In this document: in pieces, positions 46,239 to 54,668 of the stretch
Layout: each line of letters opens with the position of its first letter
How positions within the stretch are numbered: position 1 is the first letter of the stretch
Origin: Mesorhizobium sp. Root157
GTDB taxonomy: Bacteria; Pseudomonadota; Alphaproteobacteria; Rhizobiales; Rhizobiaceae
Direction: 5' to 3'
Assembly: GCF_001427385.1 (NCBI RefSeq)
Contig: NZ_LMGJ01000003.1
Span: 1 to 64,000, forward strand
DNA length: 64,000 nt
The notes under the pieces: generated by a model
The model's database searches: none
Seen by the model: only the letters and a program-made list of their open reading frames with translations
Told to the model about the DNA's origin: nothing
Made by a program: the position numbers and the translations under genes

Positions 46239-46655
46239 TCAGTGCGCGAAGACCTGTTCCAGCGACCGGAAGCCCTTGAATTCCAACGCATTGCCGGAAG
46301 GATCGCGGATGAAAAGCGTGGCCTGCTCGCCGGGCTCGCCTTTGAAGCGGATCATCGGTCTTTCCAGCCAATCGATGTCATCGCGTGCTTCAAGCCGTTC
46401 GGCAAGCTTTCTCCACTCGTCCATCAAGAGGACGGCGCCAAAATGCGGAATCGGAACGACGACACCGTCGACCTGGCCATCGCGCGCGGCAGTCGAGGCC
46501 TGCGGCCGCAGATGTGCGGACATCTGATGCCCGAAAAGGTCGAAATCGACCCAGGTCGTGGAGGAGCGGCCGATGGCACAGCCCAGCACGTCACGGTAGA
46601 AGGCGCGGGTTTCTTCAAGGTCGCGAACGGGGAAGGCGAGATGGAACGGTGTCAT
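46239..46655 (-). CDS. VOC-family (glyoxalase/dioxygenase-fold) protein
   Basis: A 138-aa VOC protein: PFHLAFPVRDLEETRAFYRD at the start (metal His) and LFIRDPSGNALEFKGF at the end (metal Glu), with FGHQMSAH between. It may be an extradiol dioxygenase, glyoxalase or resistance protein; sequence does not decide. I chose ATG 46655 behind GGAGA; the upstream ORF is not coding. Convergent with the patatin gene, 18 bp apart. Confidence 0.85.
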   Translation of the reverse strand: MTPFHLAFPVRDLEETRAFYRDVLGCAIGRSSTTWVDFDLFGHQMSAHLRPQASTAARDGQVDGVVVPIPHFGAVLLMDEWRKLAERLEARDDIDWLERPMIRFKGEPGEQATLFIRDPSGNALEFKGFRSLEQVFAH

Positions 46656-46787
46656 TAGCAAGTCTCCGCAAGCGTCACGATGACCATATTTCCGCCAGTT
46701 TAGCGTCGAGGCCGGCCAACCGCTACCAAGCGATCGTCTTTCTTCCCATTGCACAAGCAAGGCCGGAACAATAGATGGTGCGATAGG

Positions 46788-46809
46788 CGATCCACGCTTA
46801 CGTGGATCG
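46788..46809 (+). promoter_or_regulatory. Perfect 9-bp-stem hairpin before pmbA
   Basis: CGATCCACG (46788-46796), loop CTTA, CGTGGATCG (46801-46809): a perfect 22-bp hairpin ending 17 bp before the pmbA ATG. No T-run follows, so it is more likely a leader structure or a protein site than a terminator. Confidence 0.55.
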
Positions 46810-46826
46810 AGTCACGGGATTTGAAT

Positions 46827-48170
46827 ATGGCCAATTCGATCGACGCGGGCAAATTGACGGATCGCGTCGCAGCACTGGTCGAGGCAGCCAGGCGGGCAGG
46901 GGCGGACGCGGCGGACGCCGTGGCCGTGGTAGGCCGTTCCAAGGGTGTTTCTGTCCGACTGGGCAAGGTGGAGAGCACGGAAGCTTCGGAGAGCGAGGAC
47001 GTTTCGCTGCGGGTGTTCGTCGGTAAGCGGCTGGCAAGCGTTTCGGCAACGGCCGGGTCAGATCCGAAAGCGTTGGCGGAGCGCGCCGTTGCCATGGCGA
47101 GGGTTTCGCCGGAAGATTCTTTTCAGGGGCTTGCCGACCAGGCGCTACTGGTAAAGACGCCCCGCGACCTTGACCTGTTCGATGCGACCGAGGTTTCCGC
47201 CGAACGGCTCAAGGAGGATGCGCTGGCGGCGGAAGAGGCCGCACTTGCAGTCAAGGGAATAACCAATTCTTCCGGCAGCGGCGCCAGCGCCGGGTTTGGC
47301 GGTTTGGTTCTTGCCACGTCAAACGGCTTCGTCGGTCAATATGTCGCCACGCGCTTTTCGCGCTCCGCCAGCGTCATAGCGGGCGAGGGCACCGGTATGG
47401 AACGCGACTACGACTATTCCTCACGCCAGCATTTCGCCGATCTAGATACGCCGCAGGACATTGGCCGGAAAGCAGGCGAGCGAGCGGTGAAGCGCCTCGG
47501 TGCGCGAAAGGCGGCAACCGGGCCGGTCACGGTCGTGTTCGATCCGCGCGTGGCGCGGGGCATAGCCGGGCATCTGGCCGGCGCGATCAATGGTGCATCG
47601 GTGGCGCGCAAGACCAGTTTCCTGCGTGACATGATGGGCAAGCAGGTGGCGTCGGCATCCATCACCGTATCGGACGAGCCGCTACGCCGGCGCGGCCAGG
47701 CGTCGAGACCTTTCGACGGCGAAGGGGTCGAGGGCGAGAAACTGCTGATGGTCGAAAAGGGCATGCTGAACCACTGGTTCCTGTCTACATCGGCGGCCCG
47801 GGAACTCGGCCTGACAACCAACGGACGCGGCTCCCGCAATGGATCGTCGGTGTCGCCGTCATCCACCAATCTCGCCATTGAGGCGGGAGAACGGTCGCCG
47901 GAGGATTTGATCGGGGACCTGAAGTCTGGTTTCTACGTCACGGAGGTGTTCGGCCAGGGCGTCAACATGGTGACGGGTGAATACAGCCGTGGCGCGTCGG
48001 GCTTCTGGATCGAAAACGGTGAACTCGCCTATCCCGTCTCGGAAGTGACCATCGCCTCCAATCTGAAGACCATGTTCCTCAATCTGGTTCCAGCCAACGA
48101 TCTCGATCGCAATTTCGGCACGGCGGCCCCGACACTGTTGATTGAAGGAATGACCCTTGCCGGGAGTTGA
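46827..48170 (+). CDS. pmbA: TldD/PmbA-family metalloprotease subunit PmbA
   Basis: A 447-aa PmbA (TldE) homologue. TldD/PmbA heterodimers degrade unfolded peptides and mature microcins and CcdA-type antitoxins. It shows the non-catalytic PmbA pattern: no HExxxH, with EGTGMERDYDYSSRQHFADL and a C-terminal YSRGASGFWIENGELAYPVSEVT (split here: SRGASGFWIENGE). A tldD gene is not in the window, as is usual. Start ATG 46827, following a leader hairpin. The stop overlaps the next gene. Confidence 0.9.
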   Translation: MANSIDAGKLTDRVAALVEAARRAGADAADAVAVVGRSKGVSVRLGKVESTEASESEDVSLRVFVGKRLASVSATAGSDPKALAERAVAMARVSPEDSFQGLADQALLVKTPRDLDLFDATEVSAERLKEDALAAEEAALAVKGITNSSGSGASAGFGGLVLATSNGFVGQYVATRFSRSASVIAGEGTGMERDYDYSSRQHFADLDTPQDIGRKAGERAVKRLGARKAATGPVTVVFDPRVARGIAGHLAGAINGASVARKTSFLRDMMGKQVASASITVSDEPLRRRGQASRPFDGEGVEGEKLLMVEKGMLNHWFLSTSAARELGLTTNGRGSRNGSSVSPSSTNLAIEAGERSPEDLIGDLKSGFYVTEVFGQGVNMVTGEYSRGASGFWIENGELAYPVSEVTIASNLKTMFLNLVPANDLDRNFGTAAPTLLIEGMTLAGS

Positions 48171-48966
48171 CGAAGCCGGCCTTGCTACGGCCCAGGAAGA
48201 TCTTGCGCTCTTGCGCGACGCCGCGCGTGAGGCTGGCGCCATCGCCATGCGTTATTTCGGCAAAAGTCCCGAAGTATGGATGAAAGGCGGAACCTCGCCG
48301 GTGAGTGAGGCCGATTATGCGGCCGATGCCTATCTTCGTGAAACGTTGTTGAAGGCGCGGCCGGACTATGGCTGGCTCTCCGAGGAAACAGCCGACGATC
48401 TTTCCCGGCTGAAGGCACGCCGTACCTTTGTCGTGGATCCGATCGACGGCACGCGTGCCTTTCTGGCAGGCAATGCCACATGGTGTGTCAGTGTTGCCGT
48501 GGTGGAGCGGGGCCGGTCGTTGGCGGGCGTTCTCGATTGCCCGGCGAAACAGGAAACCTACTGGGCTGTTTCAGGATCTGGCGCGTTTTGCAATGGCAGC
48601 CGCATCGCTGTTCGGCTAACCAGACCGGAACCGGAAGTGGCGGGACCGAAGGCGCTCGTTGATCAGCTGCCGGTCGGTTTGCTGGAACGGTTACGGCGGG
48701 TGGCCCATGTTCCGTCGCTCGCCTACCGGCTTGCCATGATTGCGGCCGGTACCATCGATGCGAGCTTCGTGAAACCGAATTCGCACGACTGGGACATTGC
48801 CGCCGCAGCACTGATCCTGAGCGAAGCCGGTGGCGAAGTGCGTGATAGCAGCGGGCATGCGCCATTATTCGCCCGCGAAAAGATCAGACATGGCTCCCTT
48901 GCTGCCGGCAGCGGTGAATTGCTTGGCGCCCTGTCGTCCGTCATAGCCGAGCCGAATACGCTGTAG
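48157..48966 (+). CDS. Inositol monophosphatase family protein, CysQ-like
   Basis: A 269-aa Mg-dependent phosphatase. Metal-binding motifs are WLSEETADD (Glu), VVDPIDGTRAFLAG (DPIDGT) and NSHDWDIAAAALI (WD). In this context it is probably a 3'(2'),5'-bisphosphate nucleotidase or inositol monophosphatase; sequence alone does not decide. Start TTG 48157 has GAAGGA 7 bp upstream and overlaps the pmbA end by 14 bp. Confidence 0.88.
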   Translation: MPGVDEAGLATAQEDLALLRDAAREAGAIAMRYFGKSPEVWMKGGTSPVSEADYAADAYLRETLLKARPDYGWLSEETADDLSRLKARRTFVVDPIDGTRAFLAGNATWCVSVAVVERGRSLAGVLDCPAKQETYWAVSGSGAFCNGSRIAVRLTRPEPEVAGPKALVDQLPVGLLERLRRVAHVPSLAYRLAMIAAGTIDASFVKPNSHDWDIAAAALILSEAGGEVRDSSGHAPLFAREKIRHGSLAAGSGELLGALSSVIAEPNTL

Positions 48967-49041
48967 GCATATTCGCAGGTTTAAATGTTAGCAGGTTTGG
49001 ATTAGACCAAGCGCCAATCTTTCAAGTTTCAAAGGACAAAC

Positions 49042-49287
49042 ATGAGCGGTAGTGACGGAAAGCAGCAACTTCTGCATCTGGTGTTCGGCGGAGAGCTGAC
49101 CGAATTGGGCGGGACGGAGTTTCGCGACCTCGATGCGCTCGATGTCGTCGGTATCTATCCTGATTACCAATCCGCCGCGGCGGCCTGGAAAGCCAAGGCG
49201 CAGGCCAGCGTCGACAATGCGCATATGCGCTACTTCGTAGTGCACCTGCACCGGCTGTTGGAACCGCAAAACAAGGCTGACGCTTGA
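49042..49287 (+). CDS. DUF4170 family protein
   Basis: An 81-aa protein of the alphaproteobacterial DUF4170 family (PF13773), recognised by LVFGGELTEL, DVVGIYPDYQSAAAAWKAKA and MRYFVVHLHRLL. Function unknown. It opens the lipid A/Kdo block and overlaps the start of the acyltransferase-like gene (TTGA). Confidence 0.88.
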   Translation: MSGSDGKQQLLHLVFGGELTELGGTEFRDLDALDVVGIYPDYQSAAAAWKAKAQASVDNAHMRYFVVHLHRLLEPQNKADA

Positions 49288-50078
49288 CAACGGAGCAGGA
49301 AATCGCGCCGTCGCGGGCCAAGAACTCCGTGACAGGCCCAAAGCGAAACAGGCCGCTCAAGAAGGCATGGCGGACGATTCGTCAGCCTTTGGCCGAGTCG
49401 CGCTTCGCCAAGGGTGCGATTGCCAGCCTGTTTGCTCAAGTGCTGCGTTTCATCCGCCTGACCAATCTGCCGGCCAAAGGGTCCGCTTCGATCTCGGGGG
49501 GCGAATACAAAACCCTTGAGCCAGGCATCATCGCCCTGTGGCATGGCCAGCACATTCTCGCGCCGGTATTTTATCCGAAGGGCCGCCCGTTGGTCGCCAT
49601 GGTATCGCGCAGCGCCGATGCCGAACTCAATGCACTGGTCGTCGAGAAATTCGGCATCGAAGCCGTGCGTGGCTCAGGCGGGCGTGACAATGCCCGCCAT
49701 CTCGACAAGGGCGGGGCCAAGGCTTTGATTGCGCTGAAGAAGGCGCTGGTCGCAGGCAAGAATGTCGCCATGATCGCCGATATCCCGCACGGCACGCCGC
49801 GCGATGCCGGTCTGGGCATTGTGCTGCTGGCGAGGTTGTCCGGCCGGCCGATCCTGCCCACCGCCATCACCACCAGTCGACGCAAGGTGCTGGAACGAAG
49901 CTGGGACAAGACCACCATCAATCTGCCCTTCGGCCGGTCTTCGGTTGTTGTCGGCGAACCGGTATTCGTACCCAACGATGCCGACGAGGCAGAAATGGAA
50001 CGCAAGCGCCAGGAAGTTACGGATTCGCTCAACGCGGCCACTGCCAAGGCCTACCAACTGGTGGGCTCCGCCGAATGA
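49284..50078 (+). CDS. DUF374 lysophospholipid acyltransferase-like protein
   Basis: A 264-aa protein of the DUF374 family (PF04028), related to LPLAT acyltransferases. The HxxxxD-type site is replaced by the family form ALWHGQHILAP, with later SRSADAELNALV and IADIPHGTPRDAG. Its place between DUF4170 and waaA suggests a role in lipid A or outer-membrane lipid synthesis (inference). Start TTG 49284 overlaps the previous stop; its stop overlaps waaA by ATGA. Confidence 0.85.
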   Translation: MTTEQEIAPSRAKNSVTGPKRNRPLKKAWRTIRQPLAESRFAKGAIASLFAQVLRFIRLTNLPAKGSASISGGEYKTLEPGIIALWHGQHILAPVFYPKGRPLVAMVSRSADAELNALVVEKFGIEAVRGSGGRDNARHLDKGGAKALIALKKALVAGKNVAMIADIPHGTPRDAGLGIVLLARLSGRPILPTAITTSRRKVLERSWDKTTINLPFGRSSVVVGEPVFVPNDADEAEMERKRQEVTDSLNAATAKAYQLVGSAE

Positions 50079-51391
50079 GCGAACGCACCGCGCGAATGAT
50101 GTTGTCGGCATACCGCTACGTCGGCGCTGCCGCCTATCCGCTCATCGGGCCCTACGTGGCCTGGCGCGCCTCCAAAGGCAAGGAGGACCGCAGCCGCAGC
50201 CGCGAGCGCTATGGGGTTGCCGGCCGCGAGCGCCCGGACGGGCCGCTTATCTGGGTGCATGCCGCAAGCGTTGGCGAAACCATCGCGGTCGTACCGCTGG
50301 TGCAGAACATTCTGGGCTACGGCGTCCATGTCGTGCTGACCACAGGCACCGTCACGTCCGCCAAGGTGGTGCAGGAGCGATTGCCGGATCGCGTCATCCA
50401 TCAATATGTACCACTCGACCTGAAGCCCGCAGTCAGCCGCTTCCTCGACCATTGGCAACCGGACCTGGCAATTATTGCCGAATCCGAAATCTGGCCGATG
50501 ACGATCCTCGAACTCGGTGCCCGGCGGGTACCGCAAGTTCTCGTCAATGGCCGTATGTCGGATCGTTCGTTTGCCTCGTGGAAGAAGCGCGCGAGCCTGG
50601 CTGAGGCACTATTCGAGAACCTGGCTCATGTTGTTGCCCAGTCCGAAGTCGACGGAGAGCGATTCAGGGCGCTGGGCGCACGACCGGTCACCGTATCGGG
50701 CAATCTCAAGGTCGACACCGCGCCCCCGCCCGCCGATGAAACGGCGCTGCACGCGTTAAAAAGCCAGATCGACGGGCGCCCGACATGGGCCGCCATCTCG
50801 ACCCATGACGGCGAAGAAGCGATGGCTGCCGAGGTTCATGCTGCCTTGCATGCGCGCCATCGCGGTCTGCTAACGATCATTGTGCCACGCCATCCGGAAC
50901 GGGCCGAGGCACTTGTCACTCAACTGGAGGGCATGGGCCTCAAGGTGGCGCGCCGGAGCCTTGGCGAAAAAATTTCTCCCGACACCGATATCCTGCTTGG
51001 CGATACGATCGGCGAGATGGGGCTCTATCTGAGACTGACCGAGATCGCCTTTGTCGGGCGCTCGCTGACATCGACAGGCGGCCAGAATCCGTTGGAGCCT
51101 GCCATGCTGGATACAGCAGTTCTGGCAGGGCGAAATGTTCAGAATTTCCGCGACTCCTACCAAAAGTTGATTGAGAGCGGCGGCGCCAAGCTGGTGCGGG
51201 ACCGCAACATGCTCGCCGGCGCCGTCAACTACCTGCTGAGCAACGAAGTCGCCCGCCACGACATGATGACGGCGGCGGCGGCAACGGTTGAAGAAATGCG
51301 CGGTGCGCTTGCAGCGACGATGAAAGCTCTGGAACCCTATATCCAACCTCTCGTTGTGAAGGCGCGGCTTTGGCGCGCGGGTAGTCAGTAG
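50075..51391 (+). CDS. waaA: 3-deoxy-D-manno-octulosonic acid (Kdo) transferase
   Basis: Adds Kdo residues to the lipid A precursor at the inner membrane. The 438-aa GT30 enzyme has an N-terminal membrane-facing helix (AYPLIGPYVAWRASKG), the catalytic-base region LIWVHAASVGETIAVVPL, the second domain start ARPVTVSGNLKVD and the CMP-binding FVGRSLTSTGGQNPLEPA. Coupled to the gene before it, with lpxK starting 1 bp after its stop. Confidence 0.95.
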   Translation: MSERTARMMLSAYRYVGAAAYPLIGPYVAWRASKGKEDRSRSRERYGVAGRERPDGPLIWVHAASVGETIAVVPLVQNILGYGVHVVLTTGTVTSAKVVQERLPDRVIHQYVPLDLKPAVSRFLDHWQPDLAIIAESEIWPMTILELGARRVPQVLVNGRMSDRSFASWKKRASLAEALFENLAHVVAQSEVDGERFRALGARPVTVSGNLKVDTAPPPADETALHALKSQIDGRPTWAAISTHDGEEAMAAEVHAALHARHRGLLTIIVPRHPERAEALVTQLEGMGLKVARRSLGEKISPDTDILLGDTIGEMGLYLRLTEIAFVGRSLTSTGGQNPLEPAMLDTAVLAGRNVQNFRDSYQKLIESGGAKLVRDRNMLAGAVNYLLSNEVARHDMMTAAAATVEEMRGALAATMKALEPYIQPLVVKARLWRAGSQ

Positions 51392-51392
51392 G

Positions 51393-52421
51393 ATGGCGAG
51401 CGAAGCGCCGCCGTTCTGGTGGGAGAAGCCGGACTGGCGCGCCTTTGCGCTGTCGCCGCTGTCTTTTACCTATGGTTTCGTCGCCGGCCGACGCATGCAC
51501 ACGGCGAAAAGGGAGAAGATTGCGGCTCCCGTGCTCTGCGTCGGCAATTTCACCGTCGGCGGGACCGGCAAGACGCCGGTGTCCATAGCATTGGCCCGGC
51601 ACGCGAAACGCATGCAATTGAAGCCGGGCATTCTTTCGCGCGGCCATGGTGGTGGTTTTTCCAGCTCGCACATCGTCGATCCACAACACGATAGCGCCAA
51701 GCACGTTGGCGACGAGCCGCTGCTTCTGGCCGAGCATGCGCCAGTTGTTGTGACGCCCAATCGTGCAGTCGGAGCGCGGCTGCTGATCGAAAAGCACGGC
51801 TGTGATTTCCTTATCATGGATGACGGCTTTCAGAGCGCGCGCATCCATATCGACTATGCGCTCGTAGTGGTCGACGCCCGTTATGGGCTTGGCAACGGCA
51901 GGGTCATCCCGGCAGGGCCATTGCGGGCCAGAGTGGTCGACCAACTGGTGTACACGAGTGCGTTGCTGAAAATGGGAGAAGGGACGGCTGCCGATGGAGT
52001 CGTGCGCCAGGCGGCGCGTGCCGGCAAGCCCATTTTCGAGGCCCGCACGCGACCCCGCGGCAGGAAAGCGTTCGCCGGAAAGCGGTTCCTGGCCTTCGCC
52101 GGCATAGGCCACCCGGACAAGTTCTTCGACACGGTTGCCGAAACCGGCGGAACCGTGGTGCTGTCGCGCTCCTTTCCGGATCACCATGTCTATGGCGAGG
52201 ATGAACTTGCGGAGTTGTTGAAGACCGCCCGTGCCAACGACGTGCGCCTGATAACGACAGCCAAGGATGCCGCACGGCTTCGCCATGGGGCTGCGCCGGG
52301 TGAATTCCTTGAGATGCTGGACGTTCTGGAGATCGACACAGTGTTCGAACAGGAAGACGCGCCGGTCCGTGTCATCAACGAGACGCTGGAAGCTTGGCGG
52401 TTGCGTCGACTCAAGGGCTGA
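51393..52421 (+). CDS. lpxK: Tetraacyldisaccharide 4'-kinase LpxK
   Basis: Phosphorylates the 4' position of the lipid A disaccharide. The 342-aa P-loop kinase has Walker A VGNFTVGGTGKTP, the ILSRGHGGG loop and IMDDGFQS (catalytic DDGFQ), and an LRE-type ending. Starts 1 bp after waaA. It completes a waaA-lpxK pair as in other alphaproteobacteria. Confidence 0.95.
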   Translation: MASEAPPFWWEKPDWRAFALSPLSFTYGFVAGRRMHTAKREKIAAPVLCVGNFTVGGTGKTPVSIALARHAKRMQLKPGILSRGHGGGFSSSHIVDPQHDSAKHVGDEPLLLAEHAPVVVTPNRAVGARLLIEKHGCDFLIMDDGFQSARIHIDYALVVVDARYGLGNGRVIPAGPLRARVVDQLVYTSALLKMGEGTAADGVVRQAARAGKPIFEARTRPRGRKAFAGKRFLAFAGIGHPDKFFDTVAETGGTVVLSRSFPDHHVYGEDELAELLKTARANDVRLITTAKDAARLRHGAAPGEFLEMLDVLEIDTVFEQEDAPVRVINETLEAWRLRRLKG

Positions 52422-52427
52422 AATCCT

Positions 52428-52661
52428 TTACCGCCGGCTACGCCACTCCGGGTGCATTTCCAGTGCGCGGTTGAAGGAAATTATGGCGCTGACGTAAGGC
52501 TCTTGCCGCTCGACGCTCCAATATTTCAGTTCGTCGAGGGGGATGCTTTCGCCGGTAACGGCGCAGCGCACGAACGCGCCGGGGCTCGTCACCTGGAAAT
52601 CGCCATCAAGGTAACGGATGCGGGCTTCCCGGCTGCCGGGGCCTTCAAAGCGGTTCATCAT
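52428..52661 (-). CDS. DUF2093 family protein
   Basis: A 77-aa protein of the DUF2093 family (PF09866): ARIRYLDGDFQVTSPGAFV, CAVTGESIPLDELKYWSV and the end PEWRSRR. Function unknown. Often next to lpxK in Rhizobiales, here convergent with it with 6 bp between stops. Confidence 0.88.
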   Translation of the reverse strand: MMNRFEGPGSREARIRYLDGDFQVTSPGAFVRCAVTGESIPLDELKYWSVERQEPYVSAIISFNRALEMHPEWRSRR

Positions 52662-52713
52662 GTGAGGGCACCAAGCTTCATGTGCATGTCATCGCCACAA
52701 ATTGGCATCGAGG

Positions 52714-53664
52714 TCAAGCTTCAACGGTTGGTATGGCTGAGTGATCGGCCGCGAGGAAAGCATCGATACGCTGGGCATCGGTCCCGGCTTCAGCGCCGAT
52801 GCGGCGTGCCAGTTCTATAGCCGCGGCGCGAGGCCGCCCCAATGGTCGATCCAGCCAATAGGAAACGGGATTGAGAACGCGGCGTTCATCCACGGCCACG
52901 ATACGTCCGCTTTCCAACTGCTGTACCGTGAGGGGCGGGCGGGCGAGTGCGACCCCAAGGCCATTGGCCGCGGCGTCCAGTACGAGGTTGTAGTCCTCGA
53001 AACGGCGGTCCTGTGGCCGTGGCCGATAATCGATCCCCTGTGCGGCAAACCATGCGCGCCACGCAGAGGCATCCGAATCGTGGACCAGCGGAAATTTAAG
53101 GAACCTGGCTGCGTCGCCTTTGCCGATTTCCGCCGCAAGGGCAGGCGAGGCGATGGGAAAGCAATGTTCTTCAAACAGTTGCAGCGAGACGCGGCCGGGG
53201 ATACGCCCGCGCCCGCAGCGAATCGACAAGTCGATGCCCTCGTCGGCAAGGTCCGCCTGGCGGATATCGACGTCGAGAACGATGCGCAGACGCGGTTCAC
53301 GGCTCTCCAGCGCCAAAAGGCGCGGCATCAGCCAAAGTCCGCTGATCGATGGTATCGAAGTGAGACGTACGACAGCCGCGCCCCGAGGCTCGACCCAGCG
53401 GTCCGAAGTGTCGGCTATCAGAGCGAAGGCCTCGCTGGTACGAATGTGCAATCGCTGACCTTCGAGGGTGAGGGAAACGCCACGTGCACCGCGTTCGAAC
53501 AGCTTCAGGCCAAGCCAGCCTTCCAGTTTGGCGATCTGACGACTGACGGCGCCGTGCGTGATGTTCAGTTTGTCGGCTGCGTTTGAAAAGCTTCCGGTAC
53601 GCGCGGCCGCGTCGAAGGCGCGCAGGGTTTCCAGCGGCAGCATGGCGTTCAAGCTGTGATCCAT
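52714..53664 (-). CDS. LysR-family transcriptional regulator, GcvA-like
   Basis: A 316-aa LTTR with helix-turn-helix (FSNAADKLNITHGAVSRQIA) and a periplasmic-binding-protein-like effector domain with the GcvA-type ALRRRGL-like LLALESREPRLRIVLD segment. It is divergent from the EamA transporter gene (87-bp shared gap), the usual layout for an LTTR and its target. ATG 53664 chosen; GTG 53670 is possible. Confidence 0.9.
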   Translation of the reverse strand: MDHSLNAMLPLETLRAFDAAARTGSFSNAADKLNITHGAVSRQIAKLEGWLGLKLFERGARGVSLTLEGQRLHIRTSEAFALIADTSDRWVEPRGAAVVRLTSIPSISGLWLMPRLLALESREPRLRIVLDVDIRQADLADEGIDLSIRCGRGRIPGRVSLQLFEEHCFPIASPALAAEIGKGDAARFLKFPLVHDSDASAWRAWFAAQGIDYRPRPQDRRFEDYNLVLDAAANGLGVALARPPLTVQQLESGRIVAVDERRVLNPVSYWLDRPLGRPRAAAIELARRIGAEAGTDAQRIDAFLAADHSAIPTVEA

Positions 53665-53751
53665 AGTCACAGCTCATCCTCGATTTGTTCGTTTGTCAAT
53701 GTACGTAAACAGGTGCTCTTTAGATGCTGCTAGAATCGAACAGGAATTGGC

Positions 53752-54645
53752 ATGAATTCGGTGGCCGACACACAAGACTCCCGGCGGGCCATGGATGCAG
53801 CGGCAGGAATTGCCGTTGCTGTCACAGTGGTCGGCTGGGCATCGGCGTTTCCAGCGATTCGAGCAGGGTTGGAAGCATTCGGTCCGCTGGAACTTGGCGC
53901 GCTGCGCTTTGCCATCGCAGCCGTGCCTGCCGCTCTCTATCTTGCGATCACGCGCCCGACCTTTCCGAAGCCCAGCGAATTGTGGCGCTTCGCCTTCGGC
54001 GGCATTGTGTTCGTGGCGCTTTATACGGCCATGCTCAACGTTGGCGAGCAGACCGTATCGGCGGGTGCGGCGAGTTTCATCATCAATGTCAGTCCGATCT
54101 TTACCGCGATTATGGCAATGATGATTTTGGGCGAGCGTTTCTCTGTCGTTGCCTGGGGTGGCACCTTCTTGTCGTTCGCGGGTATCGGCATCATCGCGAT
54201 AGGGGAGAGTAACGGACTCCAATTCAACACGGGCACGCTGCTGGTGCTAGGGGCCGCACTATGTTCCGCCACCAACACCATTGTCCAGAAGCCATTGTTT
54301 TCTCATCATAACCCTCTCGGCGTTGCGGCGTGGAACATGGTGCTTGGCGCCCTGTGCCTGCTGCCTTTCCTGCCCAATGGGGTTGCCGAAATGCAGGTTG
54401 CTGACACGGCTGGGTTGGGCGCGGTCATCTACCTCGGCATCGTGCCCAGTCTGATCGCCTATGCCGCATGGGCAATCGCACTGTCTCGCCTGCCAGCTGC
54501 CCGAGCCACGAATTTTCTCTATTGCGTCTCCCCGGTGGCAACGCTGATCGGTTTCTTCTGGCTCGGGGAAGTGCCGACATTGCTCGGCATCATTGGAGGT
54601 GTCTTGGCCCTGGGCGGCGTGGCCGTTGTCAATCTGAAGCGATAG
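53752..54645 (+). CDS. EamA/DMT-superfamily transporter
   Basis: A 297-aa inner-membrane protein with about 10 TM helices in two EamA repeats (PF00892), for example AVTVVGWASAFPAIRAGLEAFG at the start of repeat 1 and ALCSATNTIVQKPL at repeat 2. Members export amino acids and other metabolites. The divergent LysR regulator probably controls it; the shared gap contains TTG-N9-CAA (53685-53699), a weak LTTR-like half-site pair. Confidence 0.9.
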   Translation: MNSVADTQDSRRAMDAAAGIAVAVTVVGWASAFPAIRAGLEAFGPLELGALRFAIAAVPAALYLAITRPTFPKPSELWRFAFGGIVFVALYTAMLNVGEQTVSAGAASFIINVSPIFTAIMAMMILGERFSVVAWGGTFLSFAGIGIIAIGESNGLQFNTGTLLVLGAALCSATNTIVQKPLFSHHNPLGVAAWNMVLGALCLLPFLPNGVAEMQVADTAGLGAVIYLGIVPSLIAYAAWAIALSRLPAARATNFLYCVSPVATLIGFFWLGEVPTLLGIIGGVLALGGVAVVNLKR

Positions 54646-54668
54646 AATGCCAGAACCTCTGGCCGTAT

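Noticed and set aside
53685..53699. LysR box in the LysR/EamA gap
   Set aside because: Only three-base TTG/CAA arms; plausible by context but not supported enough for a separate feature.
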